The notes beneath the pieces are model-generated. The model saw only the letters and a program-made list of their open reading frames with translations. It was not told the origin of the DNA and did no database searches. The position numbers and the translations under genes were made by a program. Below, in pieces: positions 54,714 to 64,000 of a stretch of 64,000 nt of DNA. Where the stretch lies: NCBI RefSeq assembly GCF_905404315.1, contig NC_066281.1:11312001-11376000 (forward strand). Direction: 5' to 3'. Every line of letters begins with the position of its first letter. The stretch's first letter is position 1. The stretch comes from Leptidea sinapis. Its lineage: Eukaryota; Arthropoda; Insecta; Lepidoptera; Pieridae.

Positions 54714-57700
54714 CTGTAACAAAAAAAAATATCACAGAACGACATCATTTGTATGAGACCTTATTAAAACAATGCAATTTCTTTTATGTTCGAAGAATCT
54801 TCAGTTTGGCATATTGTTGATTTGCTTATGGTATGTTTATTTTGCGGGGTAGCAAGAGTTTGTGCATTTACTGTTCATTCTTTTGCTTGTATAAGTTCAA
54901 CGGACAAACACAGAACCTTGACTTTTTTAGTTTTCGGCCAATGCAGTAAAGCAATTTCATTACTAACCGAAATTTTAATTCTAAAGTTTTTATTCAAAAT
55001 AAGATTCCCTATTGAACTTCAAAATAATCACTTATTGGAAAAATATTACCCTCATCCTTTCTAGCAGCAACAAATATCTGGAAATATTGCTATTAAAGTT
55101 CTGTCCATAATAGCCACTTAAATTTTTTATGAGAAAATGATCGAAACTGTCAATCCCGTCAGTTTCAGGTATAAGTTGCCACTTCTCATTAGCCAGGAAC
55201 TTCAAACGACGGCATCGTTCAAGCCTTGCACATAATCTCTCACTCACGGCAGATAAACACGCTGCTGTGGTTCCAACCTAACGTTCATCATGTACACAGT
55301 AATCTTCCACTGTCCTTAATCACCTTGATAAAATATGAATGTAAAATGCTCAAAGATTGTGAGGATTATATAAAATAAAGCTAAATAACCTTATTGAGCT
55401 GTGAGCCAAGTCTTCATCCGCACCAATAGCTCGTAATACATAGGATGGTTCCAACGAGGCAGATGTGCAGGCAGATCCACTCGACAAAGCAACATCTTTG
55501 AGTGCCATTAGTAGAGATTCACCTTAAAATAAAATATTAGGTGTTAAGGTTTGTTTGGCTAGCTAACATTAGCTAATAAAAATGGAAACCTACTTTGGTC
55601 ATTACTAAAGTTTTTTAAGTCGAATAAAATTATTTTTTTCATATACGAGGTGGATGTGGTGCAACCGCCTATGGAAATCCGCAACATAAAGGCCGAGGCG
55701 TTTTTTCTATCATTTCGATGCTTCCTACGGAATAGCTGAGATTAACTCAAGCCTCCCTAAATATATAGAAACACCTTCCATCCCTTTCGCTCCTATTGAA
55801 AAGATGTTTCTATCTCTTTCAGGGAGAAATTGTATATATACGGAGAAAGTCTCTTAGGAGGACATGCAAACAATATGCTCCTGACCACCAGTCCGAAAGG
55901 TGCTCCACAAATCGGCGTTTATTTTCAAGAACCTTCCGTCCGCAGTCTCTACGGGACACTACCGCTCCGTTCAATAATCCCCGGGTTAGGCGGGAATAGG
56001 TATTTACAGTAGATAAACTTTGACTTTTACACTACATCAATTGGACAAATATTTGAATAGTTATGATGATGACGATAAACAACCGAGTGCGCGATATTAT
56101 GGTGCGGTATAACTACTAAATAGAGTTAAGTAACTCAAAGGAGATTGAAACGCTTCCATACATTCCTGGGCCCAGGTGATAATAAGATAAATGTAGCAGC
56201 ATTTAAAAGATAATATTTAAGTAATCCATCATTGAAAATTTTGCAAGATTTGTCAATCTAGGAGCAGAGTAATCGAAGATATAAAAATGAGGTTGTCTTA
56301 AACTACCTTTAGGTTGACAGCTCATCTATAGTAGGTTTATTCAATGCCTAGCTGCTAAGGATTTATCACATACTTATATTAGATGTATACCAACCTTGGT
56401 TTTTTTTTAGATAAAAAATACCTACCTATCTACTACTGTAACGACACTTTTTTGCACTATAATATAAGACAATTGGTAATTAGATATAATAAAGTATACC
56501 TAAATTAAAAGATAGTTTTATTTGCACAGATAAGAATAATATATAGTCATTAGCTCATACATGAACTGTAAAACAGACTGCTAGAGACAACTTTCCTTGG
56601 AATTCAATTGGGTAGGTAGTTAAAAAGTCGGTAACACGACGAATACAACAAGAAACGAAGTGACAATGACGAAGAAACGAAATGATCGGTCAGACTGTCA
56701 TTGTCAAAGTGGAGTTAGCGTTGAGGAACAAGGATTTCACTAGTATCGTGTGATTATTATGTGAATCGATTTATTGATCAATTTTTTTGATAGTATAATA
56801 ATTGCTCAGTTCTGTTTTTCCTGAGTAAATAATATATTTTATTCATATTAATATGGTCATTCGAACTTAAACTATGCAGCTAACTAATATAATTGAAATA
56901 AAACTACTGGATCTTAATATTATTTTAATCAATTAAATATTCATTCGATTACATTTTAATCTATTTTCTTTATTTTAATGTTTTTTCGGTTTGTAGATTG
57001 CAAAATGAGCTAGTTTTTTTTTTATTTTACATCAGAAAAATATACCCTTTTTTTTTAAAGTATATTTCAACTTGTTAACCATCAGCCCAAAAGTCCTATT
57101 CTCCTTTTGCAATTTTAACAAGAGGTTAGGTCAACAAATAGGTTCCATATTGTCATACTAGATGCAGACATATATACATATATTTGCTGCCTGAAAGCGT
57201 CCACGTGGACGTGATTGGTATTAATAATAGTTTTATAATAGAAGTGTAGTTGTTATTTGCATAATAATTGTACATACCTTCAACGTAAGCAAAAGATAAA
57301 TTAATGCAGCCATGATAACTTTGTTCTGGATCACCATTTCGTATAACATGCGTCAATTTTGAATATATTCTGTCTAGGAATCTTTTCGATAACTTTTCCA
57401 TCCATGCAAGATCGTATTCCATCTCTCGGTTTGATAATTCACAAGCTGCACCTGTCGAATTGTAATTGAAATAAGGTTAGATTTTTTTTATTGATAATAA
57501 GGGACGAGACGAGCAGGACGTTCAGCTGATGGTAATTGATACGCCCTGCTCATTAAAATGCAGTGCCGCTCAGGATTGTTGAAAACCCCAAAAACTCTGA
57601 GCACTACTGCAATTGCGCTCGTCAAGTTGGAGACATAAAGTGTTAAGTCTCATTTGCCCACTAATTTCTATCTATGGTGCCCTTCAGACCGAAACACAGT

Positions 57701-60700
57701 AATGCTTATAAATTACTGCCTCGCGGCAGAATTAGGCACGGTTGTGGTACCTACCTAGATAATCTAGCCGGCATCCTGTGCGATGGTGCCTCCCACTGGT
57801 AAAAATAAACTATTCAATGGAAGACTTCTTGTAATGAGCTTTAAGCAATACCAGGTTGTGGCTAACTTTTCTCATTTTTTCAATTATTAACCTAAGCAAT
57901 TAGTTCGAAAAAATATTACTGAATTCAAGAAAAATATACAGAGTTAGTGCTTGTTGATAGGCGGACGCGGTTATGAAATGTCAAGCGCAGAGCATATTTT
58001 TTTTTTATGGAATAAGAGGACAAACGAGCGTACGGGTCACCTGGTGTTATGTGATCACCGCCGCCCACATTCTCTTGCAACAACAGGAATCACAAGAGCG
58101 TTGCCGGCCTTTAAGGAAGGTGTACGCGCTTTTTTTGAAGGTACCCATGTCGTATCGTCCCGGAAACACCGCACAAGAATTCCACAGCTTAGTAGAACGA
58201 GGAAGAAAGCTCCTTGAAAACCGCGCTGTGGAGGACCGCCACACATCCAGATGGTGGGGATGATATCCTAATTTGTGACGTGTCGTGCGAAAGTGGAATT
58301 CGGCGGCAGGAATCAGGTTAAACAGCTCTTCGGAACACTCCCCGTGATAAATGCGGTAGAAGACACAAAATAATATGCGAGTGTTGGTGCGGTGAAAGTA
58401 GCCGCCAAACTTCCGACTGGCTCTTACGGCACGCTCGCGGTTATAACACACTAGCTGACCCGGCAAACGTTGTTTTGCCATATAAAGTATAATTCACGCG
58501 ATAGTTTTATAAGTAATAAAATATTGCCTATATTATAGCATGTACATCATTTTGTTCTATTGTCAATAGTTTTTGCAGCGCACGCAAAAATAGGTTTTCG
58601 ATTTTACACCTTGTGTTACAAAATAGCAATTTTATTACGGATGCCTAATTTTATAGCCTTCCTCGATAAATGGACTACCCAACACTGAAAGAATCATTCA
58701 AATCGGACCAGTAGTACCAGAGATTAGCGCGTTCAAACAAACACTGCAGCTTTATAATATTAGTATAGATAGGTATACAAACAACATCATTGTTTGTCAA
58801 TTTTCGATTAAAAATAAAATTAAGAACTTATTAATGATTAATACCGGGTCGTACCTATATTATGGTTTACATTGTAAATATTAGAGAAGTGATTTTATTA
58901 ACCTCTATTTAGGTTAATTTGTTAACTGAAACAACATGACCATACCTACCAAATGGTACCACCATACGCTAGTTTAATAATATTTTTAATAGTTTAACTT
59001 CGGTCAAGAGGTGAGTAAATTAATATCAAATAACCTAAAGAAAATTAGTACCAAATAACCGAATACCGTACAATAGTGATTAAAGGTAAAACAAAACCAA
59101 TTAATGTACTTAAACATTATCCGATTTCCAAGCCCTGGTTAAAACTACACCTGATATAAAATAGCAGTTAGGTGAAGTCGATTTATACTTATAGTTATAA
59201 TGAATCTGCTGATTATTATACCTAATCCAACAACTAAAGGAGTAGGAACTGTCCCACTCCGTATGCCTCTCTCCTGCCCTCCTCCACTTTGTATTGGTTC
59301 AACACGAACCCTTGGTCTACGTCTGATATACAGTGCTCCGACACCTTTGGGCCCATACACCTTATGTCCAGATATCGACATCAGATCAATATTCATTTTA
59401 TTTACATCCAAAGGTATTTTTCCAACTGCCTGGGCTGCATCAGTATGGAAGAACACTTTATGTTTCTTGCATATAGCTCCAATATCAGCTATTGGTTGCT
59501 TGACACCTGTAAAAATCATTTAAAACTGTAAAACTTAAATATGTATATTTCATTAATTATTATAAGAACTTAATAGTTGTTATGATTTTTATTCAATAAA
59601 AAGGTAAAATAAATCTTTTTGGGATCCTTGCAATACATGGAAAACACTTCTCTTTTCCCATCCAGGGACCCCACCAAACTACAAGTACCTTGCTGTAGAT
59701 CTACATTATTTCAGAGAAACTGTTTTGTGCGTAGTGTGCATAAAAATCTATAATCACATCTCAAAAATAATAAGAGAGGTATCGTCAAATAGGAATTTCT
59801 CATCTAAATTGAAAATATACCTTAGTAAAAACTGCTTATATTCATTAGATGAATATTTTCAACTAAAAACTTGACTATATATTATATAATACTGCTTATA
59901 ATCTTTCGTTAAATTGATATTATAGTTACTAATGATTTAGAAATGTATTTTATAAAATTTGCACGTCATAAATGTGGCAAACATGTACTTTATAATATTT
60001 ATGTAACATCAATCTAACATGTTTATGCAATATATTAAGTCAAAGTTTTTAACTTTGACTTTGACTACACTTATTGTACATAAAAATCAAATGCTAGTGT
60101 TACTAAAGCTAAAAAACGGCTGGGTCAATTTGATTTTTTTTTATGTTTTGTTCACTCTTATACAGGGTTTAAAAGAAGGGAAGGGGTAGAATAGGGTAAG
60201 CCCTTTAAACAAATTGAAAAGTCCAAACTAGTATGTAATTGTTATGGAAATGGGAATAGATTTGAGTGATTGAATTTTAACACCATGTTCTGTTGCCATG
60301 GTCGCCGTTGCTAGTAAAATTATTGCGGGACATAGTGATGTCACTCAGAATTAAGAGATCCACCAAGAAGCTTGAGCGGTAATACATTGTGCAATGCGCA
60401 GGTCGTAAAATTTACCATCAGGTCATGGTATGCTTGTTTGCTTGCGCTTCTTCCTAAAAAAATAACTTCTTTGATGACATTTGAGGAAAATATATGGGTC
60501 ACCTACAGATAAATAAAAATCACCTCTTTCAAAGCTCATTTATAAAATCATAAGAGCTCTGCTAACTTATGAATTTGTCAATGCCAAATTTATAATGAAG
60601 GTATTATATAGAATGTATATTAAACAGTATAAAATACATACTCATGTTTGGGTCACCTATAGATAATTAAAAATCACTGCTTCCAAAATACAAGAATCAT

Positions 60701-63113
60701 AAGAGCACTGCCGAACTTTTCTTATATTGACAATATGGCACTGACATTTATATGTAATATACAATAGTATTAATTTTTAATATTAGTACAACATACATAT
60801 TCATGTACAGAAAAATATTCTAAAACAACATACCTATTTCATTATTAACAGTCATTATTGACACCAAACTTGTTTCGGTCGTAATTGCTTTTTCTAAATC
60901 TTCCAAACTTATAATTCCATTCTGCCCCACTGGAAGATAAGTCACTTTAAATCCTTCCCCTTCTAATACACGACATGAGTCCAAAACACATTTATGTTCC
61001 TGAAATGATGATAATCATAATATAATTATTTATATATTTTAAATAAATATGATGTCAATAATACAAAGTCCTATCAGCACATGGGTAACAAATGGTACTC
61101 AGAAAAAAACTTATAAAGCTAATAATTATATCAATACTAATTGACTATAATCATCTCTCATTGGAGTATCTAATATATTAAAATCATAAATTCAAGTTAA
61201 ATAATTGAGTGGTTATTAATAAAAATTATAAGAGTTTTTATTCTGAAGATGATTTTTCACTAGGCACTTTTAAATTGTAAATTATCCTAATTAGAATTAG
61301 GTTGTATAAAAATATGCAATAATTTTTAGTGCATACTGCATATTTGTTTTATTGTTTTTTTTTTTTTTGAATTATAAGAAGACATAAAGACTAATATAAA
61401 ATTTTATTACTGGTGTCAAAGACATAGCCTACAAATTTATAGCATAGACACCACAAGGAAAGTCACAGACAAAACATAGTAAGACACATCAATAACTTAA
61501 TCAGAACATAATGTGTATTAAGGTCAAAGTAATGTTTGCTTATATAATATTTCAAATTCTCATGTCATGGTGTTAAACATTGTACTCCTCCGAAAGGGCT
61601 TGACCGATTCTCATGAAAATTTGAGTGCATATTAGGTAGGTCTGAGTATCGGACAACATCTACTGTTCATCCACCTAAATGTTAAGGGTGATCCATACGA
61701 TTTTTTTTTTTAAATTTGTTTGATTATGAGTCAGCATTAAAAAATACATACAACTTCAAATTTTCACCCACAGTTACTTTTGTATCGCAATTTTAATATT
61801 GGCAATACCATGTTTGCTGGGTCAGCTAGTAATATTATAATATGCTTGGTTCCTCATGACTATATATAAAACTTTGGCACCAACAGGATCTATTAATATT
61901 TAAATATTATTTGCAATTTCATTTGATTTAAATAGACTTACAATTTGTGTTGTTATTATATGTTTCTTCCTCGGTGAGTAGAATCTTGCAACACCTTTTA
62001 CAGAAATATTATTCGACTCAGTGGCACCAGATGTGAATATAATTTCTTTTGCATCTGCCCCAATTAAGTTTGCTACTTGCTCCCTTGCCATTTCTACAGC
62101 AGCTTCACTTTCCCATCCATATGGATGGGTTCTTGAATGTGGATTGCCATGATAACTCACCAGATATGGCAGCATAGCATCTAAAACTCTTGGATCCTGT
62201 AATTGTTTATTGAAATAATAATTAAATTTTTGAAGATTTAGTTATGGAAAAAATATATGCAATGAATTGCACATCAACTTCTGTAGCATATCATCTAAAA
62301 CTCTTGGATCCTGTAATTGTTTATTGAAATAATAATTAAATTTTTGAAGATTTAGTTATGGAAAAAATATATGCAATGAATTGCACATCAACTTCTGTAG
62401 CATATCATCTGAAACTCTTGGATCCTGTAATTGTTTATTGAAATGATAATTCAATTTTTGAAGATTTAGTTATGGGAAAAATATATTCAATACTCTAAAT
62501 TGCATAACAACTTTTGTAGCATATCAGCTAAAACTCTTGGATCCTGTACTTAAATGTTTATTGAAAGTATAATTCAATTTTTGAAGATAGGGAAAAAACA
62601 TATTCAATGCTATGAATTGCATAACAAATTCTGTAGTAAAGCATCTAAAACTCTTGGATCCTGTAATCATTGCTTATTGAAGGGATAATTTATTATATGA
62701 AGATTTAGATATGGAAAAAATATATTCAATGCTATGAATTGCATAACAATTACGAAGGACAAACAAATTAGCACATAACATATAATAGTTTAGTATTTGT
62801 ATGCTATTGTTTGTGTAGCAGGATTCATTTAAGGTTACAACTTACCATAGGAGTTGTAGCTTGAGCATCAAAATATATAGGCCTTCCGACTTCTTCATGT
62901 TTTAAAGAGAACTTATCTGCAAATTAGACGAAACATAAGAAACAACTTTAAATATTATAAAAAAGAAAATATCGTCAATTTATTTTGTTTACCTGAGTCG
63001 GAAAATAATTTAGCTCCTTGAAATATTGTTCGAATAGTATTTTCCTGTTGTGTACCTAAAGCTGATTTTGATATATTTGGAGTAACAAAAGATCTAATAA
63101 AAACTCGAAACAT
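54560..63113 (-). CDS. NFS1: Mitochondrial cysteine desulfurase NFS1, complete
   Basis: PLP enzyme that takes sulfur from cysteine (as persulfide) for Fe-S cluster assembly on ISCU and for tRNA thiolation; acts in the mitochondrial matrix. Exons: 63113-62993, 62916-62846, 62196-61942, 60999-60834, 59506-59222, 57451-57278, 55522-55390, 54713-54560; all in phase, 452 residues, the usual length. Basic, Ser-rich N-terminus (MFRVFIRSFVTPNISKSAL) fits a mitochondrial presequence. Motifs: FTSGATESNN, HTDAAQAVGK, SGHKVYGPKG (PLP Lys253), catalytic-loop SSGSACTSASLEPS (Cys376), C-terminus GIDIKNIQWSQH. The exon 7 donor (GTTATT) is weak. Divergent from NELF-E across 0.8 kb. Intron 2 carries a tandem array of its own acceptor. 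Confidence 0.97.
55032..55277 (-). other. Unexplained open frame in NFS1 intron 7
   Basis: Stop-free from a GTTAG acceptor-like site at 55277: VGTTAACLSAVSERLCARLE, RCRRLKFLANEKWQLIPETD, then SFDHFLIKNLSGYYG and ISRYLLLLERMR, with either a GTAATA donor at 55050 or a stop at 55032. The composition looks protein-like and no transposon family is recognised. It is not part of any cysteine desulfurase I know. It may be an exon of a nested gene, a decayed retrocopy, or chance. Confidence 0.35.
55390..55522 (-). CDS. NFS1: NFS1 exon 7 (catalytic cysteine)
   Basis: GESLLMALKDVALSSGSACT, SASLEPSYVLRAIGADED, LAHSSIR. Non-consensus donor AG|GTTATT, but phase and protein continuity to exon 8 are exact. 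Confidence 0.93.
57278..57451 (-). CDS. NFS1: NFS1 exon 6
   Basis: AACELSNREMEYDLAWMEKL to CINLSFAYVEG; ends GTATGT. Confidence 0.95.
57503..57810 (+). repeat. Repeat B, copy B8
   Basis: Full-length: GGGACGAGACGAGCAGGACG to GGTGCCTCCCACTGGTAAA, with small changes in the hairpin arms. In NFS1 intron 5. Confidence 0.88.
57990..58370 (-). mobile_element. LINE-A copy A8 (3' end)
   Basis: Inverted; from CGCATTTATCACGGGGAGTG-equivalent to the T-rich start at 57990. Short deletions, otherwise near consensus. In NFS1 intron 5. Confidence 0.9.
58451..58769 (-). mobile_element. Non-autonomous Helitron H2
   Basis: Inverted copy of 36358-36691: TCTATACTAATATT at 58769, CTAG at 58454-58451, flanked by A and T on the minus strand. 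A few substitutions against H1. Confidence 0.88.
59222..59506 (-). CDS. NFS1: NFS1 exon 5 (PLP lysine)
   Basis: VKQPIADIGAICKKHKVFFH, TDAAQAVGK, SISGHKVYGPKGVGALYI and GGGQERGIRSGTVPTPLVVG. Contains the Schiff-base Lys and phosphate-binding residues. Confidence 0.97.
60340..60440 (-). repeat. Possible old repeat B relic
   Basis: GATGTCACTCAGAATTAAGAG, AGCTTGAGCGGTAATACATTGT and TTACCATCAGGTCATG follow the order of repeat B in minus orientation but are heavily diverged. Confidence 0.35.
60834..60999 (-). CDS. NFS1: NFS1 exon 4
   Basis: EHKCVLDSCRVLEGEGFKVT to SLVSIMTVNNEIG; TTCAG acceptor, GTATGT donor. Confidence 0.96.
61565..61829 (+). mobile_element. Diverged Helitron-like element
   Basis: CTTGACCGATTCTCATGAAA near the 5' side; 3' end TGTTTGCTGGGTCAG followed by CTAG (61826-61829) and T. 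A distant relative of H1/H2. The 5' boundary is uncertain. Confidence 0.6.
61942..62196 (-). CDS. NFS1: NFS1 exon 3
   Basis: DPRVLDAMLPYLVSYHGNPH, SRTHPYGWESEAAVE and FTSGATESNN. Its acceptor and first ~18 coding bases are the source unit of the array at 62178-62760. Confidence 0.96.
62178..62760. repeat. NFS1: Tandem array (~114-119 bp, five units) built from the NFS1 exon 3 acceptor
   Basis: Units start at about 62179, 62293, 62407, 62526 and 62643, each with ATCTAAAACTCTTGGATCCT (one substitution in two of them), TGAAGATTTAG and ATGCAATGAATTGCA-type blocks. The first unit overlaps the true exon 3 start, so CAG|GATCCAAGAGTTTTAGAT occurs five times on the minus strand. Divergence rises away from the exon. 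Confidence 0.92.
62846..62916 (-). CDS. NFS1: NFS1 exon 2
   Basis: KFSLKHEEVGRPIYFDAQAT ending TTPM at GTAAGT; start of the mature enzyme (YFDAQATTP). Confidence 0.93.
62993..63113 (-). CDS. NFS1: NFS1 exon 1 (presequence)
   Basis: MFRVFIRSFVTPNISKSALG to KLFSDS; net basic with no acidic residue in the first 20, as for a mitochondrial import signal. Donor GTAAAC. Confidence 0.88.
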
Positions 63114-63921
63114 CTTGATCTCTATTTGCTTTCCAATTTACATGTTATATTATATATTTAATTTCAACTTACAATGTCGTTTACGACACGGTCTAACCCA
63201 GAGTACAGAAAATAAAATAAATGAATGTTCCAACTTCAATTTTATTCATCAAATTTATTTACAAAATCACAATTATTGGCAGACAGGAGACTGTGCCCTG
63301 TGGTCTGTGACAGCTATACACAGTGACAGTGACAAATACATATATTTTTATACGCTTTATTTTAAAGATCTTATGACTTGGTAGCAAAACTTTTAAGCAG
63401 TCTTATTTTCGAGCATTACTTTTTTACCTTAGAACGATTTGAATGCCAAGTCAAATTCATCGTCTCGTCCCTTTATATTCGACTAGTAAGTGTATTCGAT
63501 AACTTCTTTACAATATATTCAATGCAATAATTGTTCTCCAGCTTTGAAAAATTACTTCAATATAATAATATTATAAAATATACAATGTTTTAAGTCTTGT
63601 ATGCATGGGAAGTCGAAGCTCTAAAAAAAGAATTAAGAACTGTCAAATTCCGTCACTTGTAAAATTTGACAACACCATAATATGTAGCTCGCTAGCGAGT
63701 TAAAACAAAACATAATATTCTTTGGAAAATAATTCTTATGTTATAATCTTACTATTTGTTGCAATTGGAAAGTAAAATATAAACAATTGATAATTATTAT
63801 CTTTTAACGTAATAAAGTAATAGTTTGTGTTTTACATTTATTATTTAAATTCCGTAATTCACTGTTTTATTTGAATTATTCCTGTAACAAATATAAATAT
63901 TATATTAAATACTTGCAAATA
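63114..63921. promoter_or_regulatory. Head-to-head intergenic space (NFS1 / NELF-E)
   Basis: 0.8 kb between divergent start codons of two housekeeping genes, with no transposon recognised. A shared or paired promoter is likely; no TATA or specific motif is claimed. Confidence 0.55.
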
Positions 63922-64000
63922 ATGGTCTACCTACACTTTCCCTCCAATTTAACTGAAGAAGAGTTAATGTTACAAGCTAAATATCAAAAATTAAAAAAAA
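63922..64000 (+). CDS. Nelf-E: Negative elongation factor E, first 26 codons
   Basis: ATG at 63922 reads MVYLHFPSNLTEEELMLQAK then YQKLKKK, the conserved opening of insect NELF-E, followed in the family by a lysine-rich stretch and an RNA-recognition domain beyond the right edge. NELF-E is the RNA-binding subunit of the complex that holds RNA polymerase II paused near promoters. The frame is open to the end of the window. Only the N-terminus is visible, so the call rests on this short match. Confidence 0.82.
   Translation, partial: MVYLHFPSNLTEEELMLQAKYQKLKK

Noticed and set aside
62178..62760. CRISPR-like array
   Set aside because: Units are ~115 bp and similar throughout, with no repeat/spacer alternation; it is a eukaryotic intron tandem duplication.

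Overview
This is eukaryotic nuclear DNA from an insect, almost certainly a lepidopteran. The evidence is AT-rich sequence, short exons with GT/AG splice sites, a midgut-type chitin synthase, and the butterfly/moth repeat style (tRNA-derived SINEs, jockey-like LINEs, Helitrons, mariners, MITEs). No prokaryotic, viral or CRISPR feature is visible.

Gene layout. (1) 302-20178, minus strand: the 5' portion of chitin synthase 2/B, twelve coding exons from the start codon to the catalytic QRRRW region; the 3' exons lie beyond the left edge. (2) 31666-44889, minus strand: an MPN+/JAMM metalloprotease-like protein with a RAMA-type N-terminal domain (MPND / Drosophila CG4751 type), six coding exons. 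(3) 45216-45401, minus strand: a possible 61-residue single-pass membrane micropeptide. (4) 46034-46842, plus strand: an atypical Rab-like GTPase, three exons, with Met in place of the catalytic Gln. (5) 54560-63113, minus strand: complete mitochondrial cysteine desulfurase NFS1, eight exons. (6) 63922 to the right edge, plus strand: the first 26 codons of negative elongation factor E, divergent from NFS1. Reading phase agrees at every exon junction inside these genes except one: chitin synthase exons 7 and 8 cannot join directly, so at least one exon between 5635 and 9704 is unidentified.

The remaining sequence is dominated by mobile DNA. One jockey-type LINE family (called LINE-A) has a nearly full-length broken copy at 10885-14295 and about nine truncated copies. 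A SINE/MITE-like family (repeat B) has about eight copies. A tRNA-derived SINE (repeat T) has three; one is split by an insertion whose empty site can be read from the other two. There are two Helitrons with exact TC...CTAG ends at A|T sites, two degenerate mariners, a hAT element with an 8-bp target duplication and a nested LINE, a PIF/Harbinger derivative with a TTA duplication and MADF remnant, and several MITEs.

The most unusual items are a foldback element bounded by two inverted tRNA-like cloverleaves (38395-38862) with a relative at 36985-37222; five tandem copies of the NFS1 exon-3 splice acceptor in the preceding intron; and a scattered set of perfect or near-perfect short palindromes, three of them with 5-nt loops. 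The genes are unrelated housekeeping or tissue-specific loci, not an operon or pathway; the only shared regulation suggested is by the head-to-head intergenic spaces.
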